The notes beneath the pieces were generated by a model. It was given only the letters and a program-made list of their open reading frames with translations. It ran no database searches and had not been told where the DNA came from. Below, piece after piece: positions 35,424 through 43,582 of a stretch of DNA of 64,000 nucleotides (positions within the stretch are counted from its first letter, which is position 1; the number at the start of each line of letters is the position of its first letter). The stretch comes from Cyanomargarita calcarea GSE-NOS-MK-12-04C. Its GTDB lineage: Bacteria; Cyanobacteriota; Cyanobacteriia; Cyanobacteriales; Nostocaceae. A program made the position numbers and the translations under genes. Where the stretch lies: contig JAHHGZ010000004.1 in assembly GCA_019359595.1 (NCBI GenBank), positions 62,001-126,000 on the forward strand, given 5' to 3'.

Positions 35424-35708
35424 ATGACACCTGGGGTTCGCAGTGGTAAGCCGCGCATCGCAGGAACGAGAATTACGGTGGCAGATGTTGCTACTACGTA
35501 TCTTTGAATGGAACTGTCCTTGGAAGAAATTGCCGGGAAATATCAGTTGTCTCTGGCAGCTGTTTATGCAGCGATCGCGTTTTACTACGACTATCGCCAA
35601 GAGATTGACCAAGCCATTGCCCAAGCCGCTGCTTTGGCTTTATCAGATCGGCTTAACCATCCTTCGTTGTTGCAGTCCAAGCTTGATGCAATGAGAAATT
35701 ATGCCTGA
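35424..35708 (+). pseudogene. DUF433 antitoxin with in-frame stop
   Basis: From ATG 35424: MTPGVRSGKPRIAGTRITVA followed by DVATTYL, then TGA at 35505 where Trp or another residue is expected, then MELSLEEIAGKYQLSLAAVY in the same frame to 35708. The whole fits DUF433 (VapB-like HTH antitoxin). The stop at codon 28 breaks it, although ATG 35508 could restart the second half. Overlaps the toxin start (35701). Confidence 0.75.
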
Positions 35709-36035
35709 ACGCATTCGCTTCCACTTGGATGAGAATGTCGATCCTGATATTGCTTCAGCACTCGGACGTACTGGTATAGACGTGACGACTTCTCAACAGG
35801 CGAATTTATTGGCAGAGAGCGATGGATGCAGTTAAACTTTGCCAGAACACAGGAGCGCATATTGGTGACACACGACGATGATTTTTTGATTCTTAACAAT
35901 CAAGGAATCGAGCATAGTGGTATTGCCTACTGTCAAAAAGACGCGAAACCAATTGGTTACATCATTCGGATGCTCATCCTGCTTTATGAAGTCGCTACAC
36001 CTGAAGAAATGAAGGGCAGAATAGAATATTTGTGA
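35701..36035 (+). pseudogene. DUF5615 PIN-like toxin, frameshifted
   Basis: ATG 35701: RIRFHLDENVDPDIASALG ... QQANLLAESDG, then a stop at about 35833. The homologous sequence continues in another frame from about 35826: QLNFARTQERILVTHDDDFL and SGIAYCQK. DUF5615 proteins are PIN-like nucleases with acidic residues as in LDENVD and THDDDF. The frameshift near GATGGATGCAG separates the two catalytic parts. Confidence 0.75.
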
Positions 36036-36074
36036 GAAATGCTGCACTCACTCTACTACTTCTTCTAAAATACA

Positions 36075-36168
36075 AGGTTGGGTGAAGCAGAGCCTAAGCC
36101 AACGAGAATGTTGGGTTCCACTACCTTACGGGTTCCGCGTTAGCGGGAGGTTGCACCCAACCTACATT
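36075..36168. repeat. Palindromic repeat with AGGTTGGGTG / CACCCAACCT ends
   Basis: The ends are complementary; the interior holds TTACGGGTTCCGCGTTAGCGG. Same AACCCAACC-type intergenic repeat family as inside 31862-31983. Lies at the 3' side of both the toxin gene and the DUF928 gene. Confidence 0.6.
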
Positions 36169-36171
36169 TAA

Positions 36172-36945
36172 TTACTGATTTTCTAAAGCACAACAATCCA
36201 CTTTTGGTTCATTTACTAAATCATTCAAACCAACAGCTTGTAACAGCCCAGCCCAAGACTTATCTTGAGAATTGGTACGACGCAGTTCACTAGCAGTATT
36301 CAACGCTTCATACCAAATACCATTAGTCCGATAAAGAGTTACACGCTGGCTTAGTGTTGCTTTCTCCAATTGAGTTTTCAAGTTGGAGTTTAGTTGCTCC
36401 CGTTTTACGTACCCTTCAACATTTCCAATAATTTGATTATCCTTCTTACAGTAAATGTTGAAATACCAACGGTATTGTTTGCCAATCTCCAGAGGTGCTG
36501 CTTTTGATGGCAGGCTTATATTAACAACTCCTGGTGTCTCAGTTAAAAGAGTTTTGTAAATAGTCTGATTTTGTGCTTCTTCTAACACAAATTCTCCATA
36601 CGTAGAAGCCGACGAATAAGGAACGTAAAAAAAGAACCTAGGACGCTCGGCAATCGTTGTTCCAAACACTAATTGCGAACCTGAGTAAATAGGTACTAAC
36701 GCTGTTAGCTGCTTTGAAGAAACCAAAGTAACAGGCTTGCTCATATCTGTGCCACAGCCACGACTTCCAGCTTGCGATCGCTGACCTGGTTCTCCTATAT
36801 CTGGTGGTGGTGGTGGTGCTACGAAAAAAGAGTTTCCTGCTTGCCCAACCTTTTGAAGTGGGGGTGGTGCAGCCAAAGTTTGGAAGTTGAAAAATGTCCA
36901 ACTAATAGCAAGGGTAAATTGAATTTTTTGCAAACGGGATCTCAT
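36172..36945 (-). CDS. DUF928 family protein
   Basis: 257 residues, ATG 36945, overlapping the stop of the CHAT-CHASE2 gene as ATGA. A signal peptide (QFTLAISWTFFNFQTLAA) is followed by a Pro-rich stretch and the DUF928 region: SRGCGTDMSKPVTLVS, ALVPIYSGSQLVFGTTI, ERPRFFFYVPY, and YRWYFNIYCKK. Last gene of the sigma-DUF1822-CHAT operon. Secreted protein of unknown role, almost always found in such clusters. Confidence 0.88.
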   Translation of the reverse strand: MRSRLQKIQFTLAISWTFFNFQTLAAPPPLQKVGQAGNSFFVAPPPPPDIGEPGQRSQAGSRGCGTDMSKPVTLVSSKQLTALVPIYSGSQLVFGTTIAERPRFFFYVPYSSASTYGEFVLEEAQNQTIYKTLLTETPGVVNISLPSKAAPLEIGKQYRWYFNIYCKKDNQIIGNVEGYVKREQLNSNLKTQLEKATLSQRVTLYRTNGIWYEALNTASELRRTNSQDKSWAGLLQAVGLNDLVNEPKVDCCALENQ

Positions 36946-39248
36946 TTCATCTGTACCTCATAATTAGTATAAATAACCACGACTGTGCCGATAGTAACTA
37001 TTAAAACTAAAGCTGAGGGGACAAGGGGAACCCAATAACCTTGGCACAACAAAACTAAGCAAGAAGTATATAAAATACTGAGCGTCCCTACTCCTACTAG
37101 TATTAGATATATCCTCGACCGACAGCGCCAAGCGATTCCAATTCCGACTACAGACCAACCCCAAAGCCATAAAAGTTCGCCCCAAAATGACCAAACTGAT
37201 AATAAAGGTCGCCCATCTTTAACCGCACTCACGATTTGACTGACCATTTGCGCTTGCAAAATTACTCCTGGTATTTGCTGGTAAAATCTCTGTTGTGTAC
37301 TGTAGGGTGTAGGAAGATAATCATTAACACTTTGGGCAGTAGTACCGATGAGAACAATTCGGTCTTTTACTTGTTCTGAAGTGACCGCACCTTTGAGAAC
37401 TTGAGACAGCGTGACTGTAGGGGCAATTTCTAGAGGAGAATGACGGTAAGAGCGATAATTAAGCAACATTTGATACCCCTCCGTATCTGCTTTTTGATAG
37501 CCACTTATTGGCGATTGCAACCGCTTCAAAACAACGTTGCCTAACTGCAATTCCCCGTTTGGATTATACTTAGCAGAAATGCCATCTTTTTCGAGGTAGT
37601 GGAATGCTAGTTGGGCGCTCAAGGCATAGGGAGTAGTGCAAGGGGACGCGGGGGCTGGATTCATCGCTAACAGATGACGACGTAAAACACCGTCAGCATC
37701 TTGGACAACATCGCTAAACCCCAGACGTGATTGGGGAACCTCAAGAGGGGGTGAAATTCCTGGATGATTGTTTTGGCGATCGCTGACTTTGCAAATGGCA
37801 AAAAAATTATCATCATTCCAATGAGTGGTTAAAGTCTGGTTGGGTTGTACTGGTTCATCGCGATAAATATCCAAGCCAATAGCTCGTGGTTTGAGGGGTG
37901 CGAGTTTTTCCAAAAGAAGAGCTAATGTAAAATTTGACAGCGAGCCAGTTTTGTGCTGCTGTTCTTTTAGTTGCAAATCATCTTCGGTGATAGTAACTAT
38001 CAACAAGCGCGAATCTTGCTGTTCTTGCGGACGCGATCGCATAAGAAGGTCAAAAGCCTGTAATTCCCATGTTTGCAATCCTCCTAGTTGTCGTATCCCT
38101 AGTAAAAAAGCAGTAATCAGCACACTAAAAAGTAGTACATACCTGAAGCGATGATTGGGTTCGATTTGCGGTTTTGACCAAGTTATAGGGACTACGCCAG
38201 GATTTTCGCAAATAACAGGCAACCAACTTGCACCGGGATATTCACCTTCGAGTCCGTGCAGTTTTTCTCTAGCAGTGCGAACCGCAGTATATAAAGATTG
38301 TCCAGATGAAAAAGCCAAAAGAAAATGCCTTAAAAATGTTTGAGCCACTAAGTCCGGTACTGGTTCGCGCATCACAATTATTTGCGGAATCTGCAAATCT
38401 TGTAACTCTCGTGCTAATCCCAACCCATCACAGGAGTTGAAAATCGCCAACTGCAATCCCTTGGTAACGGCATTCGAGAGGGCATATCTGAGGTCTGCAA
38501 TTGTTAGGCTATCTGTCTGATTAATATAGATGCAACCAGTTTCACCGTTAGTCTTGCTATGACCCGCGAAAAATAGAATGTTCCAAGGTTGCTTCCACAG
38601 ATGGTCATTGATATCTTGACGTTGGGGCTGTACCAAAAAAGTCGTGTCAGCTAATGGTAATTTTTCTAGCAACTGACGGTCTTGTTTGACATCAATACCG
38701 TCGCTGTCACCCAAAATTGCTAAAATTCTAATTTTATTTCTTTTGGCGGATTTCTGCGATCCGGCTGCCACTCGTTCTGAATCTGGAACACTCAAAGCTA
38801 CTTCAGCTAGTGGGTAATCTCGATCGACTAAATCCCATAAATGCCAGGGAAGTTTCTCTAGCTGCATAGAATCAGTGCGAATTAGCACCCGCACCTCCTC
38901 AGAGGGTGTTAAGTGTTTGAGCCATTTTTCCCGGATTGGACGAAACGACTCTGACTGTAACCACTTATTCAAATGCGATCGCAACTCAGAGGCTTTATTG
39001 TGACAATTATTACGCCACTGACTAATGGAACCATCATAAATAATTTTTTTGGCTTTGATTCGGGTAGGCTGCCCCAAACTGCGATAACTTGACTGCCACT
39101 GGTCAATAGCGATCGCCATATCTTGATTTGGGGGAAGTTTCCCAGTGATTTCTATACAGGGACGTTCCGTTTCTTCTCCAATTTCCAGCGTCACTTGCAC
39201 CCCTTGTTGCAAATCGCCATCTAGCTTCAGGACAACTAACTTCCTCAT
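36942..39248 (-). CDS. CHAT-CHASE2 membrane protein
   Basis: 768 residues from ATG 39248 (GAGGGG 8 bases upstream; GTG 39257 possible). N-terminal CHAT protease domain with His233 in FFAGHSKTNG and Cys276 in AIFNSCDGLG (counted from the GTG), followed by a helix (YVLLFSVLITAFLLGI) and an extracytoplasmic CHASE2 sensor (LQAFDLLMRSRPQEQQDSRL ... DRIVLIGTTAQSVNDYLPTP). Three helices close the protein. So a predicted cytosolic protease is coupled to an outside sensor. Third gene of the operon. Confidence 0.88.
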   Translation of the reverse strand: MRKLVVLKLDGDLQQGVQVTLEIGEETERPCIEITGKLPPNQDMAIAIDQWQSSYRSLGQPTRIKAKKIIYDGSISQWRNNCHNKASELRSHLNKWLQSESFRPIREKWLKHLTPSEEVRVLIRTDSMQLEKLPWHLWDLVDRDYPLAEVALSVPDSERVAAGSQKSAKRNKIRILAILGDSDGIDVKQDRQLLEKLPLADTTFLVQPQRQDINDHLWKQPWNILFFAGHSKTNGETGCIYINQTDSLTIADLRYALSNAVTKGLQLAIFNSCDGLGLARELQDLQIPQIIVMREPVPDLVAQTFLRHFLLAFSSGQSLYTAVRTAREKLHGLEGEYPGASWLPVICENPGVVPITWSKPQIEPNHRFRYVLLFSVLITAFLLGIRQLGGLQTWELQAFDLLMRSRPQEQQDSRLLIVTITEDDLQLKEQQHKTGSLSNFTLALLLEKLAPLKPRAIGLDIYRDEPVQPNQTLTTHWNDDNFFAICKVSDRQNNHPGISPPLEVPQSRLGFSDVVQDADGVLRRHLLAMNPAPASPCTTPYALSAQLAFHYLEKDGISAKYNPNGELQLGNVVLKRLQSPISGYQKADTEGYQMLLNYRSYRHSPLEIAPTVTLSQVLKGAVTSEQVKDRIVLIGTTAQSVNDYLPTPYSTQQRFYQQIPGVILQAQMVSQIVSAVKDGRPLLSVWSFWGELLWLWGWSVVGIGIAWRCRSRIYLILVGVGTLSILYTSCLVLLCQGYWVPLVPSALVLIVTIGTVVVIYTNYEVQMK

Positions 39249-39260
39249 TGGGAACACCCC

Positions 39261-40217
39261 TCAACAGATGACAAAATCTTCAGTAACACTGACATCCCCT
39301 AAAGCCAGTTTAACGCTGAATCGCTCTTTGACATGACCGCTAAACTGCAATTGAATATTTTTATTGCTGCTTCTAGTTTCGGCTTCCATGACAGATGCTC
39401 CCTCGAAGTCCAGTACCATTAGTTGCAGATTTGGTGGTAGATAACTTTGTTCGCTTGTAGGACGCACTTCTACGATGATGTCCATTTCCTGCTCGTTGTC
39501 ATTCGGGAGGGTAACGACTAAAACCACTGTGCGATCGCTCAAAACTTTTCCTAAATTAATCAGCTTCCCCCTGCTAATAAAAGCGTCTGCTTTACTTCTC
39601 ATATTCCAAGCTGGGTTGACACTTTGAATGCCGAAAATACTCTCAATGTCTTGCCAACCTGGCTCAAAAATATTCTCCAACCATTGCTTCAATTTAACCA
39701 AATTATTATTTGCAGTCAGCGAAAAATTTTGCGTCTTGACTTGAGAAAGTTCTTCTAAATACTCCAGTAAATTTTCCACCGATTGCAGTTGACTGATTGG
39801 GAATAAATCGCTTGCTACTTCCTTGACAAATCCTAGCAATGTTGCTTCTCGAAATGATTTATCAATCTGCACAACCACATAGCCAATTCTGTTTGACTGT
39901 ACTTCCGGCGGCACGTAGACAAATTCTGTATCTCCAAAAACAGGACGACACTCTAAAAAGCCTATTTTTTTTAGTGACAAATCAGCTACATCCATCAATA
40001 TATGCTTTACAGAGTCCCAACTATCACTTGCTTGCAAATCTGTCTCAAACCCCATGTATTGGAGATAAGAATTCACAAAAGATACAGATAAGATATTGAG
40101 ACGAACTTGTTCTTCTTTTTCAGCCGTAGCTTGTTGACTACAGAATTGTTCTGCTCGTTGCCGCTCCGTTGTCGATATCGGTCCTGAAAACGTTAAAATA
40201 TCCCTGATGTAACTCAT
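39261..40217 (-). CDS. DUF1822 family protein
   Basis: 318 residues, ATG 40217. EQFCSQQATAEKEEQVRLN, NSYLQYMGFETDLQASDSWD and the later PGWQDIESIFG identify DUF1822. The C-terminal half is beta-rich (VVLVVTLPNDNEQEMDIIVE). Cytosolic by prediction. Always found with CHASE2/CHAT genes in cyanobacteria as far as I recall; molecular role unknown. Lies 25 bases after the sigma-type gene. Confidence 0.88.
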   Translation of the reverse strand: MSYIRDILTFSGPISTTERQRAEQFCSQQATAEKEEQVRLNILSVSFVNSYLQYMGFETDLQASDSWDSVKHILMDVADLSLKKIGFLECRPVFGDTEFVYVPPEVQSNRIGYVVVQIDKSFREATLLGFVKEVASDLFPISQLQSVENLLEYLEELSQVKTQNFSLTANNNLVKLKQWLENIFEPGWQDIESIFGIQSVNPAWNMRSKADAFISRGKLINLGKVLSDRTVVLVVTLPNDNEQEMDIIVEVRPTSEQSYLPPNLQLMVLDFEGASVMEAETRSSNKNIQLQFSGHVKERFSVKLALGDVSVTEDFVIC

Positions 40218-40242
40218 ATTTCAGTTGTCCGGTTAGATGTTT

Positions 40243-40878
40243 TTAAATATATAAATTTTTTCGCAATATAGGAGCAAATTTTTTCACACATCTTTGATAA
40301 AAAGTATGTAATGATGAGACTCCAATGTCCCATTCTGCTGAAATATCTTTCCAGGAAATACCAGAATACCTTCTTCTAGTTATTGCCTGAAAATTTGCCT
40401 CCGGACGACCTTTTATATGTTCTTTGACAAAGATTGACTCTGGGTCAGTTTCTATACATTCTATTACTTGTTCATATAAAGATATAGGTTGAGATGAGGG
40501 TATATTTTCTAGGTAAGACTTTTCGAGATTTACTTCATTTTCTTTGTTAATAATTTTGGAGATAGCCTCTGGAAAAAAGCGCTTAGTCAGCAGCATATTT
40601 ACCCAAGCCATCACTTCGCCGCGTTCGGAGTCATATTTGTTAATATTGTCATCTTTACAAAGATAGAAAAAAAGGTTTTGTACTGCCTCATCATGAATAT
40701 CTTTATAAAGTAGTTGAAATTGACCTCTATAGGGGTGGCAAAGTCTCCTCGACTGCCAAATGGCATTAATCAGCCGTGTTAAAGCTACCCGTCGTGCCGT
40801 TGTGGTCTGTGCGTGTTGTTGGGCAACGAACGTTAACTCTTTAAGTTGTACGTCTAGTTGATTTCTCTCGTCAGTCAT
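40243..40878 (-). CDS. Sigma-70 family (ECF-like) factor
   Basis: 211 residues from ATG 40878 (AAGG 7 bases upstream); ATG 40929 is an alternative. A region-2-like part (YKDIHDEAVQNLFFYLCKD ... GEVMAWVNMLLTKRF) and a region-4-like HTH (YSGISWKDISAEWDIGVSSL) agree with the sigma-like factors that head CHAT/CHASE2 operons. It may recruit polymerase to its own operon or to the hemagglutinin and CHAT genes. First gene of the operon. Confidence 0.8.
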   Translation of the reverse strand: MTDERNQLDVQLKELTFVAQQHAQTTTARRVALTRLINAIWQSRRLCHPYRGQFQLLYKDIHDEAVQNLFFYLCKDDNINKYDSERGEVMAWVNMLLTKRFFPEAISKIINKENEVNLEKSYLENIPSSQPISLYEQVIECIETDPESIFVKEHIKGRPEANFQAITRRRYSGISWKDISAEWDIGVSSLHTFYQRCVKKFAPILRKNLYI

Positions 40879-41113
40879 AAAAGACCTTGAATCAGAAGGC
40901 ACCTGGTTGCGAAACTGTATATGTCTCATGTCTTGAACGCAACTTTTACGCAAACTATTCCTAATTGTTACAAAACTTTTCTTTCATATTTAGTCAAAAA
41001 ATAGGAATAATTAACCGTAGTAGGCGCTGTACGCATTCCCGGAGGGTAGCACGCAGATGGAATGTAATTATTCAGGAGGTTTCATGAAGTACGCAAGATG
41101 CTCCCACTAACTA

Positions 41114-43042
41114 TCAATCGAGCTTAACGCGGAAGCGCACAAAACCAAAATTACTTCCAATTGCGTTATTAATATCACCCAAGTTCACAACAACCGCACC
41201 AGTAGGATTAGTTTGATTTGAGCAAACATTATTTGCGGATAGAGGGGCAACCGGTGAGAAAAAGCTACCATTATCGCCATCCAACCCGTTAGTCCTAGGC
41301 GTAATTGTGTTAGCTAAATTCAGGAAAATACCACTACCAGAACCAAAGCTATCATTAACAAATGTGGTTCCAGTCGGAATTGGATCGCAAAATTTGGCAT
41401 TTATTATTGGTTGATTGCCATCACTAAGGAAATAGATGGTGTATTCTACCTCGTCTCCACTTTGCGTAAGTCCTGTGTGGGTTAATCCGAGGAATTCCTG
41501 TAGGTGAAAGTTGCACCCAACCAGGAGCATTATCATTTTGGTCGTTGGGGTCATCTACAAAAGTATTAAAATCTACACCAGGGATGAGAACGCCGTTTCG
41601 AGTAATATTTGTAATCCGCTTGACACCCCGCAAACGTCGGACTCCGGGAGGTAGGGGTGGAACAGCAGTACCGACAGCAACTTCCTCACCGACTGTTTTT
41701 TCGTCATAAATACTACTTGCTGTACCGTTAGGAGTAGTTCGGGCGGGGTCAAGATATGTAGCGATCGCCCCATTTTGATACAAGCCATCAGCTACAGTGT
41801 TAGCGATATCAGTACTAAAAGTAATTTCTACAGCCCCACCGCCAGGAATATCAAAATTGCCGAAGTCAGCGATTGTTGCGCCTGCTGATGGGTTGTTACT
41901 ACTGCTACGGGTTGCTCCTCCAGTTAAATTAACAGTGGGAGCGGTTGAAGCATCAAATGTAAAACCACTGGGTAAAGGGTCAGAGATTGTAATATTAGTT
42001 GCTGTAGCGCGGTCAGCAGCATTGGAAACTCTAATAGTATAAATTGCTTTTCCTGGCTTGATAATTGGGCCTGGTGTACTAGTAGTTTTATTAACAGTTA
42101 ATTGGGGTAGGCATTCAGCACCCGATCTAATACCCGGAATTTGGGCGATCGCTGAAGGAGCAATAGCACCACCAGGCTTTGCACCAAAACTTCTAGTATC
42201 GCTATTTGTTGGGTCAATAATATTGCCTGATTTATCTTGTGCTAAACCTGCGCCTCCTCCGCTAGCGTCGGGAGTAATATTGGAGATACCTTTAGATAAA
42301 ACAACACCACCACCACCGCCACCACCAGGCCCGTGGGCACCACCATTAGGTTGGCTGTTATTACTAAACCTTACACTACCACCCTGACCGCCTTTCGCTT
42401 CTACTGTGAGTACACCTGAGCTATTATTTGTAGCACTTAGTACAACACTACCGCCAGCGCCGCCACCACCACCGCCATCTTGCCCAACATTGTGTTACTT
42501 CTTATATTGCCACTGTTGGCTAGAGCTAAATTTCTCCCAGTTCCCCGCACGCCATCTGGTGTAACTGTGGTTGCATAGACTACATTCAAAGTCTCTTTGG
42601 AGCGAAGCCTACCAGCATAATTGATTGTAACCGTGCGTTCTCCCTGACTGCTTGATACAGTTACAGGTGTATTTGAAGTGCCATTTATAACCGATGCTTG
42701 TAGCGATCGCCCAGCAAATTGCAATCCTAAAGGCAGAGTGTCAGTAAGCGTCAGATTGTTGGCGATCGCATTGCCAACGTTGCGGATGGAAACACGATAA
42801 ATCACCGTATCTCCAGGTTCAGCAGCAGCCCGATCTGCTGTTTTAGTAATCTGCAAAGCTGCAGTCTCTGCGGTAAAGACAGCGGTGTTGGAAGTAACAC
42901 GGTCAAGATTATCACCTCCAAACACCGCTGTATTATAAATTTCATCTGCAGCAACAGGTGAAGCTTCAAGGATCAAAATCCCAGGAAGCAACATGAACAG
43001 CAGCAGACAGCTATGCCTCCAGCGTTGGATAATGAATCTCAT
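41114..43042 (-). pseudogene. DUF11-domain secreted surface protein, two frameshifts
   Basis: Starts at ATG 43042 with a signal peptide (RHSCLLLFMLLPGILIL). A DUF11 domain follows (AALQITKTADRAAAEPGDTV ... LPLGLQFAGRSL). The frame ends after SNTMLGKMAVV near 42440, but coding continues in a second frame (VGQDGGGGGGAGGSVVLSAT, a Gly-rich block, then a second DUF11: LTVNKTTSTPGPIIKPGKAI) to about 41490, then a third frame (TQSGDEVEYTIYFLSDGNQP) to TGA 41114. Intact length would be about 640 residues. Likely an outer-surface protein; frameshifts near 42490 and 41500. Confidence 0.75.
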
Positions 43043-43062
43043 TTCAATACCTGAATTATACC

Positions 43063-43098
43063 AAAAACCGTGGATACTGCTAAGTATCCACGGTTTTT
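43063..43098. terminator. Bidirectional hairpin AAAAACCGTGGATAC / GTATCCACGGTTTTT
   Basis: A perfect 15-base stem with a 6-base loop and U-runs on both strands, 20 bases upstream of the DUF11 start. Confidence 0.8.
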
Positions 43099-43102
43099 AT
43101 TA

Positions 43103-43281
43103 TTTTACAGAAGATAATAATCTGCAATAAGAGAGTGGGAATTCAGTGTGAAAAAAATGTCGTTACCAAAACTGTTACGAGCGTGTTTCCACTGTTAAGT
43201 TGGCTCTATGATGATGTTTAGTTAAGCTCCTCACACTACACCGAAAGCGGTGAAACCTATGTAGTTTCACCGCTTTTTTTA
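43103..43281 (+). ncRNA. Candidate small transcript ending in a strong terminator
   Basis: AAAGCGGTGAAAC (43244-43256) and GTTTCACCGCTTT (43264-43276) form a 13-base stem followed by a T-run, a classic plus-strand terminator. No plus-strand gene lies upstream; the nearest element is the hairpin at 43063-43098. A short RNA or a 16-codon frame (GTG 43148, MKKMSLPKLLRACFHC) would explain it. Inferred only. Confidence 0.4.
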
Positions 43282-43324
43282 TACATTTACACTTGTGTTA
43301 TGTGATATCCGCTTAAACTTTTCG

Positions 43325-43386
43325 TGATACCTGTAGTTACAATATCGGCAGGGAAGCAAGCCAGATGAATTGTAACTACAGGTATT
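43325..43386. repeat. Inverted repeat ATACCTGTAGTTACAAT / ATTGTAACTACAGGTAT
   Basis: A perfect 17-base stem around a 25-base GC-richer loop, probably a small MITE or RNA hairpin. Confidence 0.65.
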
Positions 43387-43447
43387 AACCTGACAAAGTG
43401 AGATCCTTCCCCCACTTGCCATACAACAATCCTCTAGCTGGATAGAT

Positions 43448-43570
43448 AAAGCTAATTTGAAAATCCACGTCCCCAACCACTTTAGATTGGCAGATGCAGT
43501 AAAAGCTCATCAGTTACTAGAAAGTGGTTCAATCACAGGTAAAATTATTCTAGTAATTTGTGATGAGTGA
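43448..43570 (+). pseudogene. C-terminal fragment of a zinc-type quinone oxidoreductase
   Basis: The frame reads KIHVPNHFRLADAVKAHQLL, then ESGSITGKIILVI and stop. This is the C-terminal signature (PLxxAxxAHxxLExGxxxGKIVL) of the NADPH:quinone reductase/MDR family. Upstream coding sequence is lost. Confidence 0.65.
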
Positions 43571-43582
43571 TTCATATAAAAT

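Noticed and set aside
43055..43060. TATAAT as -10 box for the DUF11 gene
   Set aside because: It would leave a leader of about six bases and put the -35 box in a strong hairpin; not convincing.
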